Counted from the stretch's first letter, positions 23,311-32,662 are shown. The stretch: DNA of 64,000 nucleotides from Sinomicrobium soli (GCF_003285545.1 NZ_QLNV01000006.1:1-64000); one strand, 5' to 3'. The notes: generated from the letters alone by a model not told the origin. Numbers and translations are program-made.

Positions 23311-25707
23311 ATGGAACATTCCGGGGATCGTTGTTACCATTGCGGAGATCGGTGTAAGGAAGGAACAGTGCCGTATAAGGACAAGGTGTTTTGCTGTACC
23401 GGCTGTAAGACGGTGTATGGCATCCTGTCTGAACACGGGCTGGACGGGTATTACGACCTGGAAAACAATCCGGGGGTGAAACCTGCCGGGAATTCTTCGA
23501 AATACGATTTTCTGGATCAAGCGGAGATAGCCGGAAGGCTGCTGGAGTTTACAGATGAAACCATAGAGGTGGTAAGTCTCTATATTCCCGGAATTCATTG
23601 CAGTTCGTGTATCTGGGTGCTTGAAAACCTGAAGAAATTACACAAGGGAATAAGGGATTCACAGGTAAATTTCCCGAAGAAAACCGTACGGGTTACCTAC
23701 GACAATACGGCAACTTCGCTCAGGGAGGTGGTATTACTGCTGGCTTCCCTGGGATACGAACCTTATATAAGCCTGGAGGATTACGAGTCCGGACCGGAAA
23801 CCGAAGACCGTTCGCTACTCTATAAGCTGGGCATTGCCGGGTTTGTTTTCGGCAATGTGATGCTGTTGTCCTTTCCGGAGTATTTTGAAGTCCGGGAATT
23901 CTGGCTGGAACAGTACAAACCGTTTTTCAGATGGTTGATGTTGTTGCTCTCGTTACCCGCGGTGTTCTATGTGGCCCGGGATTATTTTGTCTCCTCGTAC
24001 CGGAGTATCCGTGCGGGAATGCTCAATATCGACGTTCCCATAGCACTGGGTATTGCCGTAATGTTTGTCAGGAGTGTCACTGATATCGTATCCGGATACG
24101 GACAGGGCTTTTTTGACAGTCTTACGGGACTGATATTTTTTATGACCATAGGGAAATACCTGCAGCAGAAAACCTATACTTTCCTGTCCTTCGAACGGGA
24201 TTACAAGTCTTATTTTCCGGTGGCCGTGACCCGGTTGCACGAAGATAGGGAAGAGATCGTACAGGTCAATGCACTGAAGAAAGGCGATCGTTTCCTGGTT
24301 CGCAACGAGGAACTGATCCCCGTAGACGGCATACTGAAAAGGGGCAATGCCCATATCGATTACAGTTTTGTCACCGGGGAGGCCCATCCGGTGTCCAAAA
24401 CTGCAGGCGACAAATTATATGCGGGTGGAAAGCAGCTTTCCGGACTTATTGAAATAGAAGCGCTGAATACGGTATCGCAGAGTTACCTGACCCGCCTGTG
24501 GGCCGATAGCAGTTTCGGGGAGAAAAAGGAAGAGCGCTATCACAACCTGACCAACCGGGTAAGCCGCTATTTTACCCCGGTTATCCTGGTGGTTGCCTTG
24601 TTGTCGCTGGGGTACTGGCTATGGCAGGGAAAAACGGACACGGCCTTTAATGCTTTTACTGCCGTACTTATCATAGCCTGTCCCTGTGCCCTGGCGCTTG
24701 CCGCACCTTTTGCCCTGGGCAACCTGGTGCGCATTTTCGGCAAAAACAAATGCTACCTCAAAAATGCCGCAGTCATAGAACGACTGGCTGCGATAGACAC
24801 TATTATATTCGACAAGACAGGGACCATTACCGGCGGAAATACCGCTGCCATAGCTTATGAAGGCGAACAGCTTGATGCCGGTGAACAGGATATGCTGAGA
24901 AGCACGCTCCGGAATTCGTCACATCCGCTGAGCAGGCAATTATATGCCATCCTGAAAAGCAACGGCATCCTGGTTCCCGATACTTTTGAAGAACATACCG
25001 GGCAGGGGATGGAGGCGACCTATACCGACCGGCATATCCGGGTAGGATCTGCCGGATTTGTGGGAGAAGACGACACATCAAATACCGGGAAAACCAGTGT
25101 ACATATAAGTTCCGATAACAGGTACAAGGGGCGTTTTACGTTCCGGAATGTCTACAGGCCGGGGGTGCCGGAACTATTTGAGGTTCTGGGTAAAAAATAC
25201 CGGCTGGTGATCCTGAGCGGGGACAACGACAGTGAAAAGGACACCCTTGAGCGCCTTTTGCCACCGGGAGTGCAGATGCTGTTTAACCGGAAGCCGGAGG
25301 ATAAGCTGCACTATGTGAAACAGTGCCGCCGTCGCGGGGCACGGGTCATGATGGTAGGAGACGGGCTCAATGATGCGGGGGCCTTGCAACAGAGCGATGC
25401 AGGGGTGGTAGTGGCCGAAGATACCAACGTGTTTTCCCCGGCCTGCGATGCCATACTCGACGCTTCCCGCTTCCGGGATATCGCCCGTTTTCTGAAGATT
25501 TCGAAAAACGGGATGCAGGTGCTTAAGGTGAGTTTTCTGCTCTCATTCCTGTACAATATCATCGGCCTGTCTTTTGCGGTGAGCGGAAAACTGTCGCCTG
25601 TGGTCGCAGCCATTCTCATGCCGCTGAGTTCGGTGAGTATCGTATCCTTTGTAACGGTAATGACCAATATCATCAGCAGAAAATTAAAACAGGCCGCGCC
25701 TTTATGA
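23311..25707 (+). CDS. ccoI: Copper-exporting P1B-type ATPase for cbb3 oxidase assembly
   Basis: A 798-residue heavy-metal P-type ATPase of the CcoI/FixI kind. The N-terminus has a cysteine-rich region (CYHCGDRC, then FCCTGCKTVYGIL). An HMA domain follows, with CxxC at Cys97/Cys100 in GIHCSSCIWVLENL. Then come eight membrane helices, the actuator TGEAHPVSK, the transport motif CPC (residues 457-459, in CPCALALAAPFALGN), phosphorylated Asp501 in DKTGTIT, and MVGDGLNDAGAL. CcoI supplies copper to the CuB site of cbb3 oxidase. It heads the cluster ccoI-S-NO-Q-P-G-H. A second FNR box sits at its stop codon, so the oxidase genes also have their own promoter. Confidence 0.94.
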   Translation: MEHSGDRCYHCGDRCKEGTVPYKDKVFCCTGCKTVYGILSEHGLDGYYDLENNPGVKPAGNSSKYDFLDQAEIAGRLLEFTDETIEVVSLYIPGIHCSSCIWVLENLKKLHKGIRDSQVNFPKKTVRVTYDNTATSLREVVLLLASLGYEPYISLEDYESGPETEDRSLLYKLGIAGFVFGNVMLLSFPEYFEVREFWLEQYKPFFRWLMLLLSLPAVFYVARDYFVSSYRSIRAGMLNIDVPIALGIAVMFVRSVTDIVSGYGQGFFDSLTGLIFFMTIGKYLQQKTYTFLSFERDYKSYFPVAVTRLHEDREEIVQVNALKKGDRFLVRNEELIPVDGILKRGNAHIDYSFVTGEAHPVSKTAGDKLYAGGKQLSGLIEIEALNTVSQSYLTRLWADSSFGEKKEERYHNLTNRVSRYFTPVILVVALLSLGYWLWQGKTDTAFNAFTAVLIIACPCALALAAPFALGNLVRIFGKNKCYLKNAAVIERLAAIDTIIFDKTGTITGGNTAAIAYEGEQLDAGEQDMLRSTLRNSSHPLSRQLYAILKSNGILVPDTFEEHTGQGMEATYTDRHIRVGSAGFVGEDDTSNTGKTSVHISSDNRYKGRFTFRNVYRPGVPELFEVLGKKYRLVILSGDNDSEKDTLERLLPPGVQMLFNRKPEDKLHYVKQCRRRGARVMMVGDGLNDAGALQQSDAGVVVAEDTNVFSPACDAILDASRFRDIARFLKISKNGMQVLKVSFLLSFLYNIIGLSFAVSGKLSPVVAAILMPLSSVSIVSFVTVMTNIISRKLKQAAPL

Positions 25708-25747
25708 TTTTTATCATGTTTTATCCCGGTGGGTGAAATTAATTTTG
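25705..25747 (+). promoter_or_regulatory. FNR-like box and -7 element for ccoS-ccoNO
   Basis: TGAT-TTTT-ATCA (25705-25716) starts on the TGA stop codon of ccoI. TAATTTTG (25740-25747) is a perfect -7 box. The box centre is again 36.5 bp before the last base of the -7 box. Confidence 0.75.
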
Positions 25748-25765
25748 ACCGCAAACAAGAGCACC

Positions 25766-25954
25766 ATGAGTGTCATTTATATTCTTATTACAGTGAGTAT
25801 CGTCGTGGCCGCTGTTTTCCTGATCGCCTTTATTACCGCAGTGCGCCGCGGGCAGTATCAGGACAGTTATACCCCTTCCGTACGTATGCTTTTCGAAGAC
25901 GAACTGGTTACGGATAAGGATGCTGCCGAAACTGAAAACAAACAATCATCATAA
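25766..25954 (+). CDS. ccoS: cbb3 oxidase maturation protein CcoS
   Basis: A 62-residue protein with one N-terminal membrane helix (MSVIYILITVSIVVAAVFLI) and a short polar tail, the size and layout of CcoS. CcoS is needed for insertion of the redox cofactors into CcoN in Rhodobacter. The start is ATG 25766, about 19 bases after the -7 box, so the leader is short. It precedes ccoNO by 5 bp. Confidence 0.85.
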   Translation: MSVIYILITVSIVVAAVFLIAFITAVRRGQYQDSYTPSVRMLFEDELVTDKDAAETENKQSS

Positions 25955-25959
25955 TCATT

Positions 25960-28155
25960 ATGGAAATGGAGCAATTTTATTACGATAACAAAATTGTGCG
26001 GAAGTTTTTACTGGCCACCCTGTTCTGGGGAGTCATAGGGATGACCGTAGGGCTGTTGCTCGCTTTTTTATTTATATTTCCGGGGCTTACCGAGGGTATT
26101 TCCTGGCTCAGTTTCGGGAGGATCAGACCGCTGCATACCAATGCCGTGATATTCGCTTTCGTCGGGAATGCCATTTTTGCCGGGGTGTATTATTCCCTGC
26201 AACGCCTGCTGAAAGCCCGGATGTACAGTGACTTCCTCAGTAATTTTAACTTCTGGGGCTGGCAGCTCATTATTGTAGCGGCGGCGATTACCCTTCCCCT
26301 GGGCTATACCACTTCCAAGGAATATGCAGAACTGGAATGGCCCATAGATATAGCCATTGCCGTGGTATGGGTAGCTTTCGGGGTCAACATGATCGGAACC
26401 ATCCTCAAACGGAGACAACGGCACCTGTATGTGGCGATATGGTTTTATCTCGCTACTTTTGTCACGGTTGCCGTGCTGCATATTTTCAACAGCCTGGAGA
26501 TCCCCGTAAGCGGCCTGAAGAGCTATTCGGTATACGCAGGGGTACAGGATGCCCTGGTACAGTGGTGGTACGGGCATAATGCGGTAGCTTTTTTCCTGAC
26601 CACACCTTTCCTTGGACTGATGTATTATTTTGTCCCCAAGGCCGCCAACAGGCCGGTGTATTCCTATAAGCTTTCCATAGTGCACTTCTGGTCGCTGATA
26701 TTTATCTATATATGGGCAGGCCCTCACCACCTGTTGTATTCGTCCCTTCCCGACTGGGCGCAAAACCTGGGAGTGGTATTTTCCGTTATGCTGATCGCGC
26801 CTTCCTGGGGAGGAATGATCAACGGGCTGCTGACGCTGAGAGGTGCCTGGGACAAGGTGCGTACCGACCCGGTGCTCAAATTTATGGTCGTGGCCATAAC
26901 GGGATACGGGATGGCGACTTTCGAGGGCCCCATGCTGTCTCTTAAAAATGTCAATGCCATCGCGCATTTTACCGACTGGATCGTGGCCCACGTACACGTA
27001 GGGGCGCTGGCGTGGAACGGCTTCCTGACCTTCGGGATGGTCTACTGGCTGGTGCCGCGAATGTTCAGGACAAGCCTGTACTCGAAATCCCTGGCCAACT
27101 TTCACTTCTGGATAGGGACTCTCGGGATCGTATTGTACACCCTGCCCATGTATGTGGCCGGGTTTGCACAGGCCTCTATGTGGAAGCAGTTCAATCCGGA
27201 CGGAACCCTGATCTACGGAAACTTCCTGGAAACCGTCACACAGATCATGCCCATGTACTGGATGCGTGCCATCGGGGGATCGCTCTACCTGTTCGGCGCC
27301 CTGGTGGGTATTTACAATATATGGGTAACTATACGCAGGGGGCAGGAGGTAAGTGATGAACTCGCCGAAGCCCCCGCTCTGAAAAGAGTGTCAAAAGGAA
27401 AACTTTCCGGGGAGGGCTTCCATACCTGGCTCGAGCGAAAGCCGGTACAGCTTACCGTACTGGCTACCGTGGCCATCCTTATCGGGGGGATCGTGGAGAT
27501 CGTGCCTACCATCATGGTAAAATCGAATATCCCTACCATATCCAGTGTTAAGCCATATACCCCCCTGGAACTGGAAGGAAGGGATATTTATATCCGCGAG
27601 GGCTGTGTAGGGTGCCATTCCCAGATGATCAGGCCTTTCCGAAGCGAGGTGGAACGCTACGGGGAATACTCCAGGTCGGGGGAATACGTATATGACCACC
27701 CTTTCCTGTGGGGCAGTAAACGTACCGGCCCCGACCTGTTGAGGGTAGGCGGGAAGTATTCCGACAACTGGCATTTTAACCATATGTGGGAGCCCGAGAG
27801 TACTTCATCCGGGTCCATTATGCCGAGTTATAAATGGCTGATAAGGGACGAACACGACCGGAGCAATATCCGGAAAAAAATGGAGGCCATGGTATCCCTT
27901 GGTGTTCCCTATACGGATGAAGACATAGCCGGGGCCGGGGAAAGTATGGAACGGCAGGCTGCAGCTATAGAGGAAAACCTTCATAACGATCCGGACTTTG
28001 TACGGTCGTATGAAGAGGACAGGCGGATAGCCGAAGAGAACGGAGAGCGGTTTGTTCCGATGAAAGACCGGGAGATCGTGGCCCTTATTGCCTACCTGCA
28101 AAGACTGGGTACGGATATCAGGATTGAAGATAACAATATCACCGAAAACGAATAG
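25960..28155 (+). CDS. ccoNO: Fused cbb3 oxidase subunits I and II (CcoN-CcoO)
   Basis: A 731-residue fusion. Residues 1-490 are the twelve-helix CcoN haem-copper core: LHTNAVIFAFVGNAIFAGVY gives the low-spin haem His, YGHNAVAFFLTTPFLGLMYY and WAGPHHLLYSS the CuB ligands, and AHVHVGALAWNGF the haem b/b3 histidines. Residues 500-731 are CcoO, a membrane-anchored monohaem cytochrome c with CVGCH at Cys549-Cys552-His553 and a methionine-rich IMPSYKWL loop. In most bacteria these are two genes; the fusion is the usual Bacteroidota form. The complex reduces oxygen with high affinity. MEME at the start offers a second ATG at 25966. Confidence 0.95.
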   Translation: MEMEQFYYDNKIVRKFLLATLFWGVIGMTVGLLLAFLFIFPGLTEGISWLSFGRIRPLHTNAVIFAFVGNAIFAGVYYSLQRLLKARMYSDFLSNFNFWGWQLIIVAAAITLPLGYTTSKEYAELEWPIDIAIAVVWVAFGVNMIGTILKRRQRHLYVAIWFYLATFVTVAVLHIFNSLEIPVSGLKSYSVYAGVQDALVQWWYGHNAVAFFLTTPFLGLMYYFVPKAANRPVYSYKLSIVHFWSLIFIYIWAGPHHLLYSSLPDWAQNLGVVFSVMLIAPSWGGMINGLLTLRGAWDKVRTDPVLKFMVVAITGYGMATFEGPMLSLKNVNAIAHFTDWIVAHVHVGALAWNGFLTFGMVYWLVPRMFRTSLYSKSLANFHFWIGTLGIVLYTLPMYVAGFAQASMWKQFNPDGTLIYGNFLETVTQIMPMYWMRAIGGSLYLFGALVGIYNIWVTIRRGQEVSDELAEAPALKRVSKGKLSGEGFHTWLERKPVQLTVLATVAILIGGIVEIVPTIMVKSNIPTISSVKPYTPLELEGRDIYIREGCVGCHSQMIRPFRSEVERYGEYSRSGEYVYDHPFLWGSKRTGPDLLRVGGKYSDNWHFNHMWEPESTSSGSIMPSYKWLIRDEHDRSNIRKKMEAMVSLGVPYTDEDIAGAGESMERQAAAIEENLHNDPDFVRSYEEDRRIAEENGERFVPMKDREIVALIAYLQRLGTDIRIEDNNITENE

Positions 28156-28160
28156 TCGTC

Positions 28161-28346
28161 ATGCTTAAATTTGTCAAAGACCACCTGGCCACCATAGACG
28201 GTGTGGCCGTGTATCCCATCATCTCGCTGTCCATATTCTTTCTCTTTTTCGTGGGCCTTTTCTGGTGGGTGCTTACAGCGCGGAAAGATTATATAGAAAC
28301 TGTCAAACAGATTCCGCTGGAATCTCAAGAAAACGAATCATTATGA
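28161..28346 (+). CDS. ccoQ: cbb3 oxidase subunit CcoQ
   Basis: A 61-residue single-helix protein (YPIISLSIFFLFFVGLFWWV) with a short charged tail, as in CcoQ, which stabilises the cbb3 complex. It starts 5 bp after ccoNO, and its stop overlaps the ccoP start in ATGA (28343-28346), a sign of coupled translation. Confidence 0.85.
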   Translation: MLKFVKDHLATIDGVAVYPIISLSIFFLFFVGLFWWVLTARKDYIETVKQIPLESQENESL

Positions 28347-29215
28347 GGTCATTTTCATCCTATCTCCGCATTATAGCTATTCTGGTCCTGGTTTCGGGGG
28401 CTACGGAATACTTTATCGACTCGGGCGATAAGCCTGCCTTTATCACATACCCGGAAGTATTGCTCTTCCTGATCGTGTTTGCCATCCTGCTGGTCGCCGT
28501 AGAGAGTGTGCTTGCGGCACTCAACAGGCTCACCGATATCATGATGACCGAAGAACAGCGAGAGGCCAGAGCCGCAAAAGTCCCGTGGTACCGCAGCCTG
28601 GCCAAAAAACTTTCAGGGACCAGGCCTATGGAACAGGAAGGAGAGCTGTTGCTGGATCACAATTACGACGGTATCCACGAGCTCGACAACACCCTTCCCC
28701 CCTGGTGGCTTTACGGGTTTTATCTCACTATTGTATTTTCCGTAATCTATATGGTGAGGTATGAGATCATGGGGGCGGCCAGCCAGGACGAAGAGTACAG
28801 GCAGGAAGTGGCCGAGGCGGAAACAGCCATTGCCAGGTACCGGGAAACCGCCAAAGACCTGGTCGATGCCAGTACGGTGACCCTGCTTACGGAAGCTGCT
28901 GATATGGAGGCCGGGAAAAGTATTTTTCAGACGAATTGCGTGGCGTGTCACATGGCTGACGGAGGTGGGGGGATAGGCCCTAATCTTACGGACGACCACT
29001 GGATACTCGGAGGCGGGATCAGCAATGTGTTCCACACCATCTCCGAAGGAGGGCGTTCGGGGAAAGGAATGATCGCGTGGAAACAGTCGCTGCGTCCCCG
29101 TGAGATCCAGCAGGTGGCCAGCTATGTGTTGTCAATGCAGGGAACCACTCCCGCTGATCCCAAGGAACCGGAAGGCGACCTGTGGAAAGAACCGGGGCAG
29201 GAATTGCAGGAATAA
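28343..29215 (+). CDS. ccoP: cbb3 oxidase subunit CcoP, monohaem
   Basis: A 290-residue membrane-bound c-type cytochrome. It has two hydrophobic segments near the N-terminus, the CcoP N-terminal region (LLLDHNYDGIHELDNTLPPW, then WWLYGFYLTIVFSVIYM), and one haem motif CVACH (Cys199-Cys202-His203) with a Met ligand likely in KGMIAWKQ. Proteobacterial CcoP has two haem c groups; here only one CxxCH is present, a known reduction in Bacteroidota. I start at ATG 28343 in the ATGA overlap with ccoQ, since the frame further upstream only covers ccoQ. It passes electrons to CcoO. Confidence 0.9.
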   Translation: MRSFSSYLRIIAILVLVSGATEYFIDSGDKPAFITYPEVLLFLIVFAILLVAVESVLAALNRLTDIMMTEEQREARAAKVPWYRSLAKKLSGTRPMEQEGELLLDHNYDGIHELDNTLPPWWLYGFYLTIVFSVIYMVRYEIMGAASQDEEYRQEVAEAETAIARYRETAKDLVDASTVTLLTEAADMEAGKSIFQTNCVACHMADGGGGIGPNLTDDHWILGGGISNVFHTISEGGRSGKGMIAWKQSLRPREIQQVASYVLSMQGTTPADPKEPEGDLWKEPGQELQE

Positions 29216-29262
29216 AACAACTCAGGAAGGTCCGGGCAGAAAAGAGATAACAAAGGAAGGCA

Positions 29263-30681
29263 ATGACACCACAAGATGAAAATTTCAGGGATTCCATCGG
29301 GACCATCAATGCGGAAGGGAAAAGGGCATGGGTATACCCCAAAAAACCTTCGGGAAGGTATTATACCTGGCGTAAAAGGGTAAGCTACCTGTTGCTGATC
29401 TTCCTCTTTGCGGCTCCCTTTGTAAAAATAAACGGAAACCAGTTTCTCCTGTTCAATATACTCGACCGCAGGTTTCATATTTTCGGTTTTCCGTTCTGGC
29501 CGCAGGATTTTTATCTCTTCGTCCTGTCGATGGTTGTCGGGATCGTTTTCCTGGCATTATTTACGGTGGCATTCGGAAGGATATTCTGCGGATGGATCTG
29601 TCCGCAGACCATATTCATGGAAATGGTATTCCGCCGTATCGAATACTGGATCGAAGGCGACAGGGGGGCACAGATGCGCCTGAAAAAGCAGGAGTGGAAC
29701 GGTGAAAAAATAAGAAAACGGCTGTTTAAATGGGGCGTTTTTATCCTGGTGTCCTTTGTTATAGCGAATATTTTCCTGGCCTATATCATCGGGAGCGACG
29801 TCCTGCTGGCTTATATAAAGGAGGGCCCCGGAAATCACCTCGGGGTATTTATTCCGCTACTGATCTTTACGGGGGTGTTCTATTTCGTATTTGCCTGGTT
29901 CCGGGAACAGGTGTGTATCATAGCCTGCCCGTACGGACGTCTTCAGGGAGTGCTGCTCGATGAAAAATCGGTAGTGGTAGCCTACGATCACAAAAGGGGA
30001 GAGGGCGAAAAAGGGCGAAAAAAAATAAGGAAGAACGAGAACAGGAAAGCACTGGGTTACGGAGATTGTATCGACTGTATGCAATGTGTGCAGGTGTGTC
30101 CTACCGGGATAGATATCCGCAACGGCACCCAGCTCGAGTGTATCAATTGTACGGCCTGTATCGATGCCTGCGATCATATCATGGAAAGGACAGGGTTGCC
30201 GAAAGGACTGATACGGTATACCAATGAAGAAAACATCGAAACAAAGGCACCCTTCCGGCTGACCCTGAGGATGAAGGGATATGCCGCCGTACTTTTCGTA
30301 CTGGTAGGGATACTTACCGGGTTACTGCTGCTGAGGAACGAGGTAGAGGCCAATTTGCTGCGTGTTCCCGGGCAGTTGTATCAGCGCGAAGGGGAGAATA
30401 TCATAAGTAATGTATATACCTATAAAACAGTCAATAAAACCACCGCAGTGATGGATAGTGTCACCTTTAAGCTCCTCTCTCATGAGGGAATGGTAAAACT
30501 GGTGCCGAAAACCTATTTCACCATCCCGGGACAGGGACTGAGCCAAGGGACACTGTTCATCAAGCTTCCCGTCTCCGAACTGGACGGGGACAAGACAAGG
30601 GTGAGGCTCGGGCTGTACCGGGAAGGGACCCTGATAGAAACCACTGCGGTCAGTTTTCAGGGACCGGCGAGTTACAGGTAA
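29263..30681 (+). CDS. ccoG: cbb3 oxidase accessory ferredoxin CcoG (FixG/RdxA)
   Basis: A 472-residue polytopic iron-sulfur protein. Membrane helices lie near residues 40, 85, 160 and 340. Cys motifs include CGWICPQTIFMEMVFRR, CIIACPYGRLQG, CIDCMQCVQVCPTGIDIRNG and LECINCTACIDACD, giving two [4Fe-4S] ferredoxin clusters plus the redox-active CGWICP pair. The C-terminal 110 residues form an Ig-like periplasmic domain. CcoG reduces Cu(II) for cbb3 assembly in characterised bacteria. It lies 47 bp after ccoP. Confidence 0.93.
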   Translation: MTPQDENFRDSIGTINAEGKRAWVYPKKPSGRYYTWRKRVSYLLLIFLFAAPFVKINGNQFLLFNILDRRFHIFGFPFWPQDFYLFVLSMVVGIVFLALFTVAFGRIFCGWICPQTIFMEMVFRRIEYWIEGDRGAQMRLKKQEWNGEKIRKRLFKWGVFILVSFVIANIFLAYIIGSDVLLAYIKEGPGNHLGVFIPLLIFTGVFYFVFAWFREQVCIIACPYGRLQGVLLDEKSVVVAYDHKRGEGEKGRKKIRKNENRKALGYGDCIDCMQCVQVCPTGIDIRNGTQLECINCTACIDACDHIMERTGLPKGLIRYTNEENIETKAPFRLTLRMKGYAAVLFVLVGILTGLLLLRNEVEANLLRVPGQLYQREGENIISNVYTYKTVNKTTAVMDSVTFKLLSHEGMVKLVPKTYFTIPGQGLSQGTLFIKLPVSELDGDKTRVRLGLYREGTLIETTAVSFQGPASYR

Positions 30682-30862
30682 AGGTGATAAGAATTGCGAT
30701 ATGGTTATTTAGTTGGTTTATTTTAGGGCTATCGCTTCGGCATGCAGGGATGATTTATGGTCTGAGTTTGATCCCGTCCGGGGCGGTAGCCTGTTTTAAC
30801 CCTTCCGGTGGTATGTCGGGGCCGGCGATAAAAATGACCCGACCGGGATATTGTAAAAACTG

Positions 30863-31330
30863 ATGGAAATGAAAAAGATAAAGATAAACTGGGGAACAGG
30901 AATCGTACTGGCTTTTATAGGCTTTATACTGTTTATCATGTTTTTCGTGATACGTATGAATACCAGGAAAGAATACGACCATGAAATGGTAACCGAGGCT
31001 TATTATTCCAAAGAGCTTTCTTTTGACCGGGATATGCAGCGGGAACGCCGCACCCTGGAATCGGGGATGGCCCCGGAGATATCGGTAGACAGGGAAGGCC
31101 TGGAGATCGTATTTCCCGAAAGAACACTGTCGGAAAAGATCTCCGGAAAGGTCTCCTTCTATCGCCCTTCGGATCGTTCGGGAGATTTTTCCGTGGCTCT
31201 GAAGGTGTCAGACCACCGGATGTTCATCCCGGCAGCGGTATTGCTTCCCGGAAGATGGGACCTGGAAATAGACTGGATATATGAAAATGACAGCTATCTG
31301 AGTCATAAAAAAATAACATTCAGGGAGTAA
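30863..31330 (+). CDS. ccoH: FixH/CcoH-type cbb3 assembly protein
   Basis: A 155-residue protein with one N-terminal membrane helix (GIVLAFIGFILFIMFFVI) and an extracytoplasmic beta domain containing YDHEMVTEAYYSKELSFDRD, the FixH signature region. It helps assemble cbb3 oxidase. ATG 30863 and 30869 are both possible. The preceding 180 bp hold an imperfect hairpin (GGCTATCGC...GCGGTAGCC) and no gene. Confidence 0.85.
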   Translation: MEMKKIKINWGTGIVLAFIGFILFIMFFVIRMNTRKEYDHEMVTEAYYSKELSFDRDMQRERRTLESGMAPEISVDREGLEIVFPERTLSEKISGKVSFYRPSDRSGDFSVALKVSDHRMFIPAAVLLPGRWDLEIDWIYENDSYLSHKKITFRE

Positions 31331-31356
31331 TTCCCGTGGAACCAAAATATACCGCC

Positions 31357-32061
31357 ATGATATGGATTTCGGCATTTATACTGGGCATTGCAGGGGGCTT
31401 TCACTGTGTAGGCATGTGTGGCCCCATTGCATTGATGCTACCGTTAGACCGCAGTAACGGGGCACGAAGGGCCGTGCAACTGGGCAACTATCACCTGGGC
31501 CGGATACTTACCTATACACTGATCGGGCTTATGTTCGGCATACTCGGACTGGGATTTCGCTTTTTCGGGGTGCAGCAGCAGTTTTCGGTGATCACAGGCC
31601 TGGTCATGATCGTTGCGGTCCTTTTTCCACGGCTTATGCGCCGTAAAGGTATGTTGCCGCCGTGGTATTACCGGTTTGTTTCGGCGGTGAAGAACCGTCT
31701 GGGGGCGCTTATGAGAAAGCGATCGGCCAAAACATTTTTTCTCGCAGGGCTGTTCAACGGGCTGCTGCCCTGCGGTATGGTATATATGGCCGTACTGGGG
31801 GCCATGACCACAGACAGCCTGTGGGAAGGCGGGGCCTATATGGCCTTTTTCGGACTGGGTACCGTACCGTTGATGACGGTGGCGGTATACCTCGGAAACC
31901 TGTTGACCCCGGCAGTGCGGCACAGGGTGAGGAAACTTGTTCCCGTAGTTGTTGTCGGTATGGGGGTCCTCTTTATAGTAAGGGGCCTGGGTCTGGGCAT
32001 CCCTTATATTTCCCCCGCACCGGTGGCAGCGGAGGCCTCTTTTAATATCATGTGCCATTGA
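31357..32061 (+). CDS. SafE/TauE-like membrane protein of the cbb3 cluster
   Basis: A six-helix membrane protein of about 234 residues. The first helix reads FILGIAGGFHCVGMCGPIAL, with the CVGMC and GPI motif of the UPF/SafE group (sulfite exporter TauE/SafE-like), and a symmetric repeat NGLLPCGMVYMAVLGAM occurs near residue 135. Proteins of this group found beside ccoGH in Bacteroidota and Epsilonproteobacteria are thought to handle copper for cbb3 biogenesis. The conserved Cys and Met residues in helices 1 and 4 fit metal transport. I prefer ATG 31357; a GTG 21 bases upstream is possible. Confidence 0.78.
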   Translation: MIWISAFILGIAGGFHCVGMCGPIALMLPLDRSNGARRAVQLGNYHLGRILTYTLIGLMFGILGLGFRFFGVQQQFSVITGLVMIVAVLFPRLMRRKGMLPPWYYRFVSAVKNRLGALMRKRSAKTFFLAGLFNGLLPCGMVYMAVLGAMTTDSLWEGGAYMAFFGLGTVPLMTVAVYLGNLLTPAVRHRVRKLVPVVVVGMGVLFIVRGLGLGIPYISPAPVAAEASFNIMCH

Positions 32062-32112
32062 TCATCCCCGATGTTTGCCCGGATGAACAGGAGATCCGTT
32101 ATCTTTGTATTT

Positions 32113-32496
32113 ATGGACGATATCAAGAACAGAAAAGATGTAGCTCACCTGGTTCGTACTTTCTATAAACAGGTGAGGGAAGACACTGAAATAGGCCCTT
32201 TTTTTAACGGGATGATTTCGGATTGGGAAGAACATTTTGAAAAGCTCACCGATTTCTGGGAGTCTAACCTGTTTTTAAAGGGAAAATACCGGGGCAACCC
32301 GAGAATTGCCCATGCCAGGGTGGATGCCGCCTTTGACCACAGCCTGGAGAGCCGTCATTTCGGGGTGTGGCTGAACATCTGGTTTGCCACCGTAGACAGT
32401 CTTTACACCGGGGAACTGGCCGAAAGAGCCAAACACAATGCCAGGAAAATGTCGACCCATCTGTTTATGGCCATTTACCGGGACAGGACCAATTAG
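32113..32496 (+). CDS. Group III truncated haemoglobin
   Basis: A 127-residue 2-on-2 globin. Visible family features are DVAHLVRTFYKQVREDTEIG with Tyr B10-type residues, the CD/E region WEEHFEKLTDFWESNLF, and the proximal His in ESRHFGVWLNIWFATVDSLY. Group III members bind oxygen, nitric oxide or other small ligands and often sit near cbb3 genes. I start at ATG 32113 (MDDIKNRKD); an in-frame ATG at 32071 would add a hydrophobic extension unlike the family. It lies 51 bp downstream of the SafE-like gene, probably in the same transcript. Confidence 0.88.
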   Translation: MDDIKNRKDVAHLVRTFYKQVREDTEIGPFFNGMISDWEEHFEKLTDFWESNLFLKGKYRGNPRIAHARVDAAFDHSLESRHFGVWLNIWFATVDSLYTGELAERAKHNARKMSTHLFMAIYRDRTN

Positions 32497-32507
32497 TTTT
32501 CACTCCG

Positions 32508-32616
32508 TTTCATCCTGAGCGTAGTCGAAGGATCTCCGGGCTTTCTGTTGTGCCGTTGAGGTTCTTTTGATCCGGGATAGGGATTCTTCACTCCGCTGCG
32601 CTTCGTTCTGAATGAC
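32508..32616. repeat. Dispersed inverted-repeat element, copy 2
   Basis: A 109-bp element: the left end contains CATCCTGAGCGTAGTCGAAG, then GATCTCC; the right end is GGATTCTTCACTCCGCTGCG, then CTTCGTTCTGAATGAC. The ends are imperfect inverted repeats and match the element at 4079-4186. It separates the haemoglobin gene from the FNR-controlled YceI promoter and may act as a transcript barrier. Confidence 0.6.
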
Positions 32617-32662
32617 TTTAAACCTGCAAACCAGCAACCTCTCTTCACTTTTTTTTCAGGGC

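Noticed and set aside
26068-27105. Long open frame on the minus strand inside ccoNO
   Set aside because: It is antisense to a highly conserved oxidase gene, and its translation has repetitive basic composition with no family features.
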